Notes: generated by a model not told the origin, from the sequence alone. A stretch of DNA of 18,772 nucleotides from CAZITB01 sp964542055 (GCA_964542055.1 CAZITB010000050.1:1-18772), one strand, 5' to 3'; positions 1 through 7,383 are shown, counted from the stretch's first letter. Made by a program: numbers and translations.

Positions 1-12
1 AATTTTTCACTT

Positions 13-34
13 GCCGGGCAAAAACGCCCTTTTT
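13..34 (+). terminator. weak terminator-like hairpin at the left edge
   Basis: A 4-bp GC stem (GGGC 16-19 with GCCC 26-29, loop AAAAAC) is followed by five T residues at 30-34. It could end a gene lying left of the window. The stem is short, so this is tentative. Confidence 0.25.
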
Positions 35-124
35 CCCGAAAATCGCGCAAACTGCTCCAAACTTAACCCAAACTGAACTAAACTTGGGGTAAACTCACCA
101 AAACTCGCTCAAAAGTGCCTAAAA
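20..124. other. helically phased A-tracts (predicted curved DNA)
   Basis: The pentamer AAACT starts at 49, 59, 70, 80, 91 and 101, which are steps of 10, 11, 10, 11 and 10. AAAA runs at 39, 111 and 121 and AAAAA at 20 keep nearly the same phase. Tracts of A repeated every 10-10.5 bp bend DNA in one direction, so about 100 bp here should be intrinsically curved. Possible roles are assisting a promoter just downstream or binding a nucleoid protein. The phasing is read directly; the curvature and role are inferred. Confidence 0.6.
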
Positions 125-140
125 CCGCACACTTTTTTAT

Positions 141-169
141 TTTACCATAACTCAACATAAGCCTAGTAT
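141..169 (+). promoter_or_regulatory. possible sigma-70-type promoter for the EF-G-like gene
   Basis: TTTACC (141-146) lies 17 bases before TAGTAT (164-169); each hexamer matches the consensus at 4 of 6 positions. It sits directly downstream of the curved A-tract region, as expected for a curvature-assisted promoter. It would give a leader of about 310 bases. Weak matches, so low confidence. Confidence 0.3.
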
Positions 170-487
170 TAACAAGCACTTACATTAAATTTCACCCCGA
201 GTCTTAAATACTTAGTGTCATTTTTGAGCTTGCAGTTTTGGTACAATTTCAACCAAACACGCAAATCAAAACCGCCCCAATTACCGCCCAAAAATGCACC
301 ACTAAAATGCCATTTAGCTTCGCCCGAAATGAACAAACAACAAACTCCATTCTCACCCTTCGAAAAAAAAGTCGCTAATTTGTAATTTTTTAAAAAACTC
401 TTGCCCGAAACAAGCAAATAAGTTACCATCCAGAATTCTTTGCTAGCTAACAAAAAAATAATCAATTATTATTTGGAGGCTCATAAA
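170..487. other. gene-free, G-poor leader region
   Basis: About 320 bases without a convincing gene. The plus strand is strongly depleted in G: I count 5 G and 21 C in 241-300, and 5 G and 19 C in 301-360. A 98-codon minus-strand frame (169-465) has a TTG start without a ribosome site and no recognisable domain, so I do not call it a gene. If transcribed, this would be an unusually unstructured A/C-rich 5' leader. Confidence 0.5.
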
Positions 488-490
488 TTG
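475..490 (+). promoter_or_regulatory. ribosome binding site that sets the TTG start at 488
   Basis: GGAGG at 475-479 is followed by 8 bases and then TTG at 488-490, in frame with the EF-G-like protein. An upstream in-frame TTG at 440 has no such site, and the residues it would add look non-native. Confidence 0.8.
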
Positions 491-2524
491 GCAAGTACTG
501 GTGACTTAAGAAACATCGTCCTGCTCGGCCACGCCGGATGCGGCAAAACATCTCTCGCCGAAGCAATGCTCCATACCGCCGGAATCGTTAACCGCCTCGG
601 AAGCGTTGACGATGGCACTAGCGTATGCGACTACGATGAAGAAGAAAAAGAGCGTAAAAATTCAATCCACTCAGCCCTGATTCATTTCGATCACAACGGC
701 AAAAGCATAAATGTGATCGACACCCCGGGATTCCCAGATTTCATCGGCCCCGCACTATCATCGATTCCCGCCGCCGAGGTCTGTGCAGTGATCATATCCG
801 CCTCTGCCGGAATCGAAGTAAACACAAGAAAACTCTATAACGCCGCCGAAAATGCCCTCAAGCCCAAATTGATCATCATCAATAAAATGGACTCGGACAA
901 CGTCGATTTCGAAGCCCTCATCCAGAACATCCAAGCCACTTTCGGCAGCCAGTGCAAATGCGTCAATCTGCCCACACCCGATAAAAGCGGCGTAGTCGAT
1001 TGCATTGCAAAAGGCGAAGGTGATACTGCCTTTTCCGATGCCTCAACAGCTCATCTGGAACTGCTCGAAAGCGTTATCGAAGCTGATGACCAGCTCATGG
1101 AAAAATACCTGGGCGGCGATGATATAACCCCTGAACAGGTCAAAAACACCTTTGGAAAGGCAATGCGTACAGGAACCATAATCCCCATCATGTTCACAAA
1201 CGCCGCCACCGAAGCCGGCGTAAAGCAGGTTATGGACTTCTTCGCTGCCGATTGCCCCAACCCAAATGATTTCAAAGCCAAACTCATCACCCAAGAGCAA
1301 GCAACAGAACTTACAGCAGACCCCGAAGGACCTCTTGCGGGACTGGTTTTCCGCGTAGGTTTCGATCCCAAATCGAATATGAAACTGGCATCTATAAAGG
1401 TCTTCTCCGGAACACTCAAAACTGATACTGATCTCCATCGCAATGACGAGAAAAAAGGCATTCGCCCCGGCCACGTCCTCAAATTCCAGGGCTCCGCCAC
1501 CGAAGATATCGATGCAGGTATCGCCGGCGATATTGTCAATCTCGCCAAGATAGAAGAGCTTCAGGTTGGCGATACGATTCACGATGGTAAGATTGATGGT
1601 AAATTCGAAATGCCAAAACTGCCTCAGCCGATGTTCTCCTTAGCCGTTGAACCTGCAAGCAGAGGCGACGAAAGCAAGATCGGAAATGCCCTTGAAAGAC
1701 TCATGGAAGAGGACCAGTGTTTCAAAGTAGTCCGTGATCAGCAGACAAAAGAACAGGTCATGAGCGGTATGGGTGATCTGCACCTAAGGGTTATGCTCTC
1801 GAAGATGGAACATCGCTTCAAGCTCAAAGTCAACACAAAACAGCCCAAAATTCCATATCGTGAAACTATCGGCGCAAAGGCCGAAGGCCATTACCGGCAC
1901 AAAAAACAGTCCGGTGGCGCAGGCCAATTTGGTGAGGTATATTTAAGAGTAGAACCCGCCCAACGCGGCAGCGATCCCACCCTCGAATATTCCTGGGACA
2001 TTTTCGGCGGATCAATCCCCGGACAATACGAACCAGCGGTTTTGAAAGGGGTTAATGATGTTATGGAAACTGGTGCGGTTGCCGGTTATCCGCTGCAGGA
2101 TGTTAAAGTTAGTGTTTATGATGGCAAGTATCACCCGGTGGATTCGAAGGAAGTGGCGTTTAGAATGGCTGGCAAGGGGGCGTTTTTGGATGCCGTTACA
2201 AAGGCCAAGCCTCAGATATTGGAACCGCTGGTACACATGGAAATTACGGTTCCGATGGATAACGTTGGTGATATTACCGGCGATATTTCTTCACGCCGCG
2301 GGCGTATCGAAGGTCAGGAAGTTCTGCCCGGCGGTATGATCGTTATTAAAGCCATCGTTCCGCTTTCGGAAGTCAAACAATATGACAGTCAGCTAAAGAG
2401 TGTAACGGCTGGCCAGGGAAGCTATTCAATGGAACTTAGCCATTATGAACCGGTTCCGCCCAACGTTCAGCAGCAGATCGTTGAACAGCACGAAAAAGAA
2501 AAAGCTGCAGAACACGAAGGCTGA
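488..2524 (+). CDS. elongation factor G-like GTPase (FusA2-type paralogue)
   Basis: Translational GTPase of the EF-G superfamily, 678 residues from the TTG at 488. The G1 P-loop GHAGCGKT is at about 14-21, G3 DTPG at 78-81 and G4 NKMD at 132-135, followed by the usual EF-G domains II-V. In canonical EF-G the G2 switch reads RGITI; here the equivalent stretch is RKNSI (about 56-60), with Ser in place of the invariant Thr. That, with the slightly short length, points to the EF-G-like FusA2 group found beside true EF-G in planctomycetes and actinobacteria, whose precise role is not settled. It is monocistronic and ends at a strong terminator. Base composition changes abruptly near 2037: codons before it mostly end in C or A, and codons after it in G or T. 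The family is certain; a role in canonical translocation is not. Confidence 0.9.
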   Translation: MASTGDLRNIVLLGHAGCGKTSLAEAMLHTAGIVNRLGSVDDGTSVCDYDEEEKERKNSIHSALIHFDHNGKSINVIDTPGFPDFIGPALSSIPAAEVCAVIISASAGIEVNTRKLYNAAENALKPKLIIINKMDSDNVDFEALIQNIQATFGSQCKCVNLPTPDKSGVVDCIAKGEGDTAFSDASTAHLELLESVIEADDQLMEKYLGGDDITPEQVKNTFGKAMRTGTIIPIMFTNAATEAGVKQVMDFFAADCPNPNDFKAKLITQEQATELTADPEGPLAGLVFRVGFDPKSNMKLASIKVFSGTLKTDTDLHRNDEKKGIRPGHVLKFQGSATEDIDAGIAGDIVNLAKIEELQVGDTIHDGKIDGKFEMPKLPQPMFSLAVEPASRGDESKIGNALERLMEEDQCFKVVRDQQTKEQVMSGMGDLHLRVMLSKMEHRFKLKVNTKQPKIPYRETIGAKAEGHYRHKKQSGGAGQFGEVYLRVEPAQRGSDPTLEYSWDIFGGSIPGQYEPAVLKGVNDVMETGAVAGYPLQDVKVSVYDGKYHPVDSKEVAFRMAGKGAFLDAVTKAKPQILEPLVHMEITVPMDNVGDITGDISSRRGRIEGQEVLPGGMIVIKAIVPLSEVKQYDSQLKSVTAGQGSYSMELSHYEPVPPNVQQQIVEQHEKEKAAEHEG

Positions 2525-2542
2525 TTCTAAATTAAGTTTTTC

Positions 2543-2580
2543 AAAGCCCGGCAAGATCAATTTCTTCCGGGCTTTTTTTT
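2543..2580 (+). terminator. rho-independent terminator after the EF-G-like gene
   Basis: A perfect 9-bp stem, AAAGCCCGG (2543-2551) with CCGGGCTTT (2567-2575), has a 15-base loop and T residues through 2580. It starts 19 bases after the EF-G-like stop codon. It touches the stop of the converging polyketide synthase gene, but on that strand no long T-run follows. Confidence 0.9.
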
Positions 2581-3635
2581 CAAACAAACTTTAGCAAAGC
2601 TGTATGGGCGGAAAAGCCAGCTCCAAAGGCAAGCGCGCAGCAAAGCTGATCCTTTTGCACATCTTTGTTTTCAAGAATATTTTTAAGAACAAACATTACC
2701 GAAGGCGATGACATATTTCCGTACTTTTTGAATATTTCCTGAGAATATTTGATGTCGTTATCTTTTAAATTCAAATGTTTTTGAACCTGTTCAAGTACCG
2801 CAGTGCCGCCGGGATGAATTGCCCAGTGATCAATATCATCAAAATCAAGGCCGTTTTTCGCTAACAGCTCGGCGGTTACCTGCTTGATCGCTTTGGCTGC
2901 AAGAAACGGAACCTTCATGCTAAGGACGTTTCTTAACATGCCATTATCGGAAACAAATTTCAGGTAATCACGGTACTGGGGAAAGATACCTGTATGAAAA
3001 TCCAGCACTTTAAATAATCTTCTGGACTGCTGACCATCCGGCGAAACGATTGCTGCTGCGGCACCATCGGCAAAGATGCAATTGCTGATAATGCAGCCCG
3101 GATCATCGCTGTCGAAGATTGCAGCGGAGCATACTTCGACCGCTACGCTCAAAACGTATCCATTATACTGGTTTGCCAAAGCTGATGCGCATTCGAGGTT
3201 TGGAATGGCTGCACCGCAACCCATTCCCATGAGATCGAAAACTTTAGTCGAAGGTGAAAGTTGAAGGTCTTCCAGCAGATATGAACTAAGCCCGGGACAC
3301 AAGTAGCCTGTGCAGGTATTAACCACAAGTGCCTTAATCTCGGCAGGAGCTATTTCAGAGAGGTTCAAAACATCGGTTGAAGCCTCAAAAGTGAGCCTGC
3401 TTGCCTGTATTCTAAAGTTCTCTATCAGCTGATCCTGATCGAGCAGTTGGGGCATTTTGTCATGTTCAACACCGATATGCCGCCCTTGTACCTGGCCGCT
3501 GGTGAGAACTTTTTTATACAGCTGATCCTGCTTGTGGTTCAATGCCCAGTTGTTTTTGAAATATTCATAAGACTTGGGCCCGTCGATGTAACGGTCGGGA
3601 CTGGCGGTTGCAATTGAAAGAATATTAGTGTTCAA
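2580..3635 (-). CDS. type III polyketide synthase (chalcone/alkylresorcinol synthase superfamily)
   Basis: Predicted homodimeric condensing enzyme of about 351 residues that would extend an acyl-CoA starter with malonyl-CoA and cyclise it. Counting from the TTG at 3635, the catalytic triad is visible: Cys140 in GMGCGAAIP, His274 in WAIHPGG and Asn307 in YGNMSSPS. The His-Asn spacing of 33 equals that of chalcone synthase (His303, Asn336). The C-terminal GAGFSAHTALL resembles the usual thiolase-fold end. I chose this TTG because GGAG lies six bases before it; a TTG at 3656 in the same frame would add 7 residues without a good site. The start overlaps the methyltransferase stop by 11 bases, implying translational coupling. 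Product type (alkylresorcinol, alkylpyrone or other phenolic lipid) cannot be read from sequence. It could be annotated elsewhere as a 3-oxoacyl-ACP synthase III relative, but the triad spacing favours type III PKS. Confidence 0.88.
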   Translation of the reverse strand: MNTNILSIATASPDRYIDGPKSYEYFKNNWALNHKQDQLYKKVLTSGQVQGRHIGVEHDKMPQLLDQDQLIENFRIQASRLTFEASTDVLNLSEIAPAEIKALVVNTCTGYLCPGLSSYLLEDLQLSPSTKVFDLMGMGCGAAIPNLECASALANQYNGYVLSVAVEVCSAAIFDSDDPGCIISNCIFADGAAAAIVSPDGQQSRRLFKVLDFHTGIFPQYRDYLKFVSDNGMLRNVLSMKVPFLAAKAIKQVTAELLAKNGLDFDDIDHWAIHPGGTAVLEQVQKHLNLKDNDIKYSQEIFKKYGNMSSPSVMFVLKNILENKDVQKDQLCCALAFGAGFSAHTALLKFV

Positions 3636-4338
3636 AATTTTCTCCTTCAAGTTCAAGTAAGGCCGTTATCCGCCCCCATGGATGAGTCTTTACGCTTAAA
3701 GAACTTTTGGGTAAGTTAAAGTAATTTTCAAGTTCGTTTTTTCTGAAACCTTTTTTGATGGATAGTAACGCGTCATGCCTTACCGGCTTTTTGATAAACG
3801 GGCTCAGTGAAAGACAGCTTAGATAAGTGGATGCTTTGCGATGGAGATCGTTTATGAAAATTCCTTTGCGGGTAAAGCCAAGCAGATGGCTGATGAGCCT
3901 GCCAATCTGCTGGTCATCTAAATGATGAAGGAACATCGAAGCGATCACATAATCGAACGGCTGGGCAGGTTTGTAATCGAAGATGTCGCTGTTTATCAAT
4001 GTTATGGGCAGATCAGGAGCGAGAGTGTGTATCCTGTTTAACAGCATTGCGTGTGAATCTTTTTCGATGCAAGTGAATCTTATATCGATGTTTTGTTTTT
4101 TTGCCCATTTGAGGATATTTACAGGTATATCACACGAGCCGGAACCTATATCAAGAATTTGTAACGGCTGATTAGAATGGTTCCGCTGCCCTGCGTAACC
4201 TATGAAATCTTTGACCAGAGATACTCCGCCGAAATATTTATTTATGAAATTCATAAACTTGTGGCTTTGACAGATTATATCCTGGCGGCAATCGGGCTTA
4301 TCTATCAATTCCTCCTGGCTTAATCTTTCATTTAACAT
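3625..4338 (-). CDS. class I SAM-dependent methyltransferase
   Basis: A 237-residue methyltransferase. Motif I ILDIGSGSCD is at 61-70, an acidic ribose-binding position in CIEKD at 90-94, NSD at 117-119, and the post-motif strand FDYVIASMFLHHLDD at about 128-142. Its general build resembles UbiE/COQ5-like small-molecule methyltransferases. It overlaps the upstream U32 gene by 11 bases (ATG inside that gene's last codons) and the downstream polyketide synthase gene by 11 bases, so it very probably acts on the same pathway. In Streptomyces griseus a type III PKS (SrsA) is encoded with a methyltransferase (SrsB) and a hydroxylase (SrsC) to make methylated phenolic lipids. By analogy it would methylate the polyketide ring or hydroxyl. 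Substrate, and O- versus C-methylation, are inferred only. Confidence 0.85.
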   Translation of the reverse strand: MLNERLSQEELIDKPDCRQDIICQSHKFMNFINKYFGGVSLVKDFIGYAGQRNHSNQPLQILDIGSGSCDIPVNILKWAKKQNIDIRFTCIEKDSHAMLLNRIHTLAPDLPITLINSDIFDYKPAQPFDYVIASMFLHHLDDQQIGRLISHLLGFTRKGIFINDLHRKASTYLSCLSLSPFIKKPVRHDALLSIKKGFRKNELENYFNLPKSSLSVKTHPWGRITALLELEGENFEH

Positions 4339-5527
4339 CCCAGAATTTCCCTGTAGTTACTAAGTTATCAAAATGTTCATAATTTGCCATCGACTGCTGT
4401 TTTGAATCGGGGTCAATTTTAATGACCTTTTCAGTTAAATTTTGACAGTAGCTGCAAGCCTTGCAATCGGTAAGCATGCAGTCAGTGGTTTTGAATTTTT
4501 CCAGAAAATCGTCGGGTATTGCTTTTGAATCTATGAAAATATATCTTTGGTCTTGGGGTAATATAATGCCCTGCTGCTTGATCAATTTATATACCGGAAT
4601 CAGCTTTGAGGGTTTTACCTGGAAAGGCTTGAAGAAATTTTTCATCAGCCATCTCCATTTTTTAATCTGCTTTTGCGGGAAGCCATAAGGCATAATCAGG
4701 TCGGCAAGATTCGCAGGCGATTTCCGTTGATGGTATGCTTTGGCACGGCTGAGCAGTTGAGCGGACGGTATATTTCGTTCAAGCAATTTGAAAGTATCAA
4801 TGCCAATCTCCTCATAATGGCGGAGGTCTTCGGGCCTGATCCATTGAGATTTAATCATCAGTGAAGGGTCTTTTAGCCTTTGATAGCTGCAGGTGAGGAA
4901 ACAGTAATCGATGAAAATTTTATTGCTACCATCAGATGCGTGCGAAAGGCCGTTTTGATGATAGTATTGCAGCGGGCAGTTAGGCAGACACGGATGGTTG
5001 ACTATCAGCTGAAGTTTGCAGGTAACAGCTTCTCTGATCTTGCGGAGTCTTTTGAAATCACGATTTATCGAAAAGCTCTCAAGTGTCATTTCATCTGCGC
5101 CCATGTCCTGCCAGTATCTTGCACGCAGAGGAGTATCTATTTGAGCGAAAATGCCGACTTTTATATACAGCTGAGGAAAACTTGTCTTGATTATTTTAAA
5201 AAGCATCGGGGTTGAAACTGTCAGCCTTGTTACGCCAATGCTTATAAGTTTTTCAATCAATTTAAAAAGTTTCTTTTGCCATCTTCTATCCCATTCGCGA
5301 TTGGAAAGACACGCGCTGTTTAACAGATACGTAAAATGCATATCATACTTTTTAAGTTCGCTGATGTAATCTTCAAGATGAGACAAAGTAACCGGCAGTG
5401 AGCTGTAGCTTGCGCGGCCGCCCCCGACCAAATCGCTGGAGAGTTTACCATAGACATCTTTCACAGAATAGCTAGCCAGTTCAGCGACTATATCGATGTC
5501 ATAGTTCGATGCTAAAGATATTTGCAT
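4328..5527 (-). CDS. U32-family (UbiU/UbiV-like) iron-sulfur protein, possible O2-independent hydroxylase
   Basis: A 399-residue member of the peptidase U32 / COG0826-type family with a TIM-barrel-like N-terminal half. Four cysteines suited to a [4Fe-4S] cluster are present: Cys180 and Cys184 in NHPCLPNC, and Cys209 and Cys213 in DYCFLTC. They are followed by the family-typical RPEDLRHYEEIGIDTFKLLER at about 231-251. A second group lies near the C-terminus: Cys350, Cys355, Cys358 and Cys361. U32 proteins UbiU/UbiV hydroxylate the ubiquinone ring without O2, using prephenate as oxygen donor, and RlhA hydroxylates rRNA; 'peptidase' is mostly a misnomer. Because it is coupled to a methyltransferase and a type III PKS, I infer ring hydroxylation of a phenolic lipid. 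It starts 24 bases after the preceding gene, with no strong Shine-Dalgarno. The family is clear; the function is a hypothesis. Confidence 0.8.
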   Translation of the reverse strand: MQISLASNYDIDIVAELASYSVKDVYGKLSSDLVGGGRASYSSLPVTLSHLEDYISELKKYDMHFTYLLNSACLSNREWDRRWQKKLFKLIEKLISIGVTRLTVSTPMLFKIIKTSFPQLYIKVGIFAQIDTPLRARYWQDMGADEMTLESFSINRDFKRLRKIREAVTCKLQLIVNHPCLPNCPLQYYHQNGLSHASDGSNKIFIDYCFLTCSYQRLKDPSLMIKSQWIRPEDLRHYEEIGIDTFKLLERNIPSAQLLSRAKAYHQRKSPANLADLIMPYGFPQKQIKKWRWLMKNFFKPFQVKPSKLIPVYKLIKQQGIILPQDQRYIFIDSKAIPDDFLEKFKTTDCMLTDCKACSYCQNLTEKVIKIDPDSKQQSMANYEHFDNLVTTGKFWDVK

Positions 5528-5551
5528 TTTATTAAATAATGGCTTAGCAAA

Positions 5552-6313
5552 TTATTCCCAATGACCTTTTACCAATGGTTCAACGGGCCTGTTTTCCTTA
5601 TCCAGATGCAGCTGATTCATAATATCTGACTTTTCCAGGGTTTCTTTTTCAGAGTCCACCGTTATTCCCAGTTCATCTTTGATGTCATCGGACGCACTGA
5701 TTAGCAAAAATTCGCATCCCTCATAGTCCAAAAATTTCGGGGGATCTGCGTTTGCGAATCTCCTGTCGCGAAATACATCCTGAAGTGTTTTCGGAAACTC
5801 AGCTTGTCGGTTAGCCTGTAATCCTGCGTTTTTCGGAGCCCCTTTTTCAGGATTTTTAACGCTTATTATATAACTGGCCTGTTCTTCTATTTCGAAAGAT
5901 TCCTGTGTTTCTTTTGGTTTTCCTGGTAACTCCAGATCATAAATCAAATGGGTATGATCATCGTGAACCAAAATCTGATACCTGCCTTCGCCTACCGGTC
6001 TTGCGGGTGGTTGATGGCGGGTGCCGCGAGTCTTGGTTTCGTAGCTTTTTTCGCCAAGTTCATGCTTGATCGTTCTTTCGCTTGAACTTATGACATCTAT
6101 AAATCCCCAAACCCTATTACTCTTTGAAGAAGGATCAGGCAGTTTTTTCTTACCGATTATCGAGAGCCTGAAATTGTCACCTCCATCCAGGGCAAGGACC
6201 ATATACAATCGTTGGACATCCGAGATTTCGTCGGGCTGGTCCTGCTCAACATCAGGACGATAGAAGAAATAGATGTTTCCAGCTTCGAGTTTTTTGATGT
6301 TTTCTTTAGCCAT
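5552..6313 (-). CDS. conserved protein of unknown function
   Basis: A 253-residue soluble protein with no signal peptide or membrane segment. I recognise a recurring signature but cannot name the family: LEAGNIYFFYRP near the N-terminus, then TRGTRHQPPARPVGEGRY and HDDHTHLIYDLELP, then EQASYIISVKNPE. The last third is charged and acidic. I chose ATG 6313 (MAKENIKK) because an AGGA site sits about six bases before it. ATG 6328, five codons earlier, has GGGA before it and is a fair alternative; longer in-frame extensions run into the acyltransferase gene and look non-native. It lies between the acyltransferase and the U32 gene on the same strand, 24 bases before the latter, so it may belong to the lipid operon. 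No function is proposed from sequence. Confidence 0.75.
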   Translation of the reverse strand: MAKENIKKLEAGNIYFFYRPDVEQDQPDEISDVQRLYMVLALDGGDNFRLSIIGKKKLPDPSSKSNRVWGFIDVISSSERTIKHELGEKSYETKTRGTRHQPPARPVGEGRYQILVHDDHTHLIYDLELPGKPKETQESFEIEEQASYIISVKNPEKGAPKNAGLQANRQAEFPKTLQDVFRDRRFANADPPKFLDYEGCEFLLISASDDIKDELGITVDSEKETLEKSDIMNQLHLDKENRPVEPLVKGHWE

Positions 6314-6432
6314 TTCATTTCCTTTCATAAAAATCCCTAATAATATTACATTGTTAAGGTTTTTAGATGATTTGTCTATAAGCAAAACCCTTAATCGGAT
6401 GCTGAAAATCCTGCAAAATAAAATCGGTGAGT

Positions 6433-7374
6433 TTATTTTCGCTCGCTGCGGGGGCGGGTTTTCCAGCGCCTGTGGAGCCACCAGTACTGGCTGGGGTCCT
6501 TGCGGACGCCTTCTTCGAATGCCTTGGTGTATTCCTGTGTTATCCAGAAAACGGGGTCGTCTTTGTCTTTCCATTGATCGGGTGTTATCACGCGGATAGT
6601 TTCAATTTCGAAGAAAAACCGGTTGCCGACCCTTCTGCTTACGCCGATGCCGATGGGAACGTTGTAGTAAATGGCGGCAAGTGCGATACTTTTATATGCA
6701 CTGGCCTTTCTGCCGAAGAAATCCACGAAAACGCCTTTTTTACCGGCGTCCTGGTCTCCGATTATGCCGATTGTTCCGCCTTTGCTGAGAATATCATCGA
6801 ATTCGCTGGTTGAACCTTTTTTGTTGATGATTTTCTGCCCTTTTCGCTCGCGGACGCCGTAAAGCCAATCATTTATATACGGATTATCCAGCGGGCGGGC
6901 AATGCTGTAGATATCGAAACCGAAAAGCCCCACCAGGTAGCCGAGAATTTCAAAATTGCCGTAATGGCCGGTAACCATCAAACAGCCTTTGTGTTCATGT
7001 ATGAGCCACTTGGGGTATTCGCTATTGATATAGGTCGAATACTGTTTCCAGTTGTCTTTTTTGACGATTTTCGGGGTGTAAAGGATATCGATCACCAGCA
7101 TTACGATCTGCTCGAAGCTTCGCCGGCCTGTTTGCTCATGCCATTGGGAGTCCTTTTCCGGATATGCCAGTTTCAAATTGATAAGTGCCCTTTCACGGCC
7201 CCGTTTGTAATGGTCCCACATCAATCTGCCCAGAAAAGCGGCAAATGAGAGGCTTTTTTCGACCGGGAAAAGCATGATTATAAAAACTACCACCCGCACA
7301 AAGGCATAAAGCAGCCAATGCTCAAATTTCGTGGGTTTGCGTTTTTTGCGTTTTCTTTCCTTATACATACTCAT
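6433..7374 (-). CDS. LpxL/HtrB-family acyltransferase (lipid A-type late acyltransferase)
   Basis: A 313-residue inner-membrane acyltransferase of the lipid A late-acyltransferase family. A basic N-terminus is followed by a membrane segment at about 20-36. The catalytic HX4E motif is HYGNFE (His137, Glu142), then GDQDAGKKGVFVDFFG at about 206-221 and the C-terminal WWLHRRWKTRP. Family members move an acyl chain from acyl-ACP to lipid A or another lipid acceptor. This implies an outer membrane with lipid A-like glycolipids, or a dedicated lipid modification. It is the first gene of the minus-strand run ending in the polyketide synthase, 119 bases before the next gene, so co-transcription is possible but unproven. 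No Shine-Dalgarno precedes ATG 7374 or the second ATG at 7368; a good promoter ends only 10 bases before the start. Confidence 0.88.
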   Translation of the reverse strand: MSMYKERKRKKRKPTKFEHWLLYAFVRVVVFIIMLFPVEKSLSFAAFLGRLMWDHYKRGRERALINLKLAYPEKDSQWHEQTGRRSFEQIVMLVIDILYTPKIVKKDNWKQYSTYINSEYPKWLIHEHKGCLMVTGHYGNFEILGYLVGLFGFDIYSIARPLDNPYINDWLYGVRERKGQKIINKKGSTSEFDDILSKGGTIGIIGDQDAGKKGVFVDFFGRKASAYKSIALAAIYYNVPIGIGVSRRVGNRFFFEIETIRVITPDQWKDKDDPVFWITQEYTKAFEEGVRKDPSQYWWLHRRWKTRPRSERK

Positions 7375-7383
7375 AGTCAGGTC

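Noticed and set aside
401..429. TTGCCC-N17-TACCAT as a promoter for the EF-G-like gene
   Set aside because: Both hexamers match poorly and no supporting context is seen.
169..465. 98-codon minus-strand frame in the left intergenic region
   Set aside because: It has a TTG start with no ribosome site and no recognisable domain, and it is likely a by-product of the G-poor composition.
440..487. N-terminal extension of the EF-G-like protein from TTG 440
   Set aside because: The added residues are Asn/Lys/Tyr-rich and unlike the family; GGAGG clearly serves TTG 488.
1043..1582. Long minus-strand frames of 179 and 165 codons
   Set aside because: They are antisense shadows of the intact EF-G-like gene with no domain of their own.
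2037..2040. Skew flip as a replication origin
   Set aside because: The G-rich stretch fades within about 300 bases, I see no DnaA boxes, and it lies inside a coding gene.
6314..6574. 87-codon N-terminal extension of the unknown protein on the minus strand
   Set aside because: It overlaps the acyltransferase gene end, is low-complexity Arg/Pro-rich, and good starts exist at 6313 and 6328.
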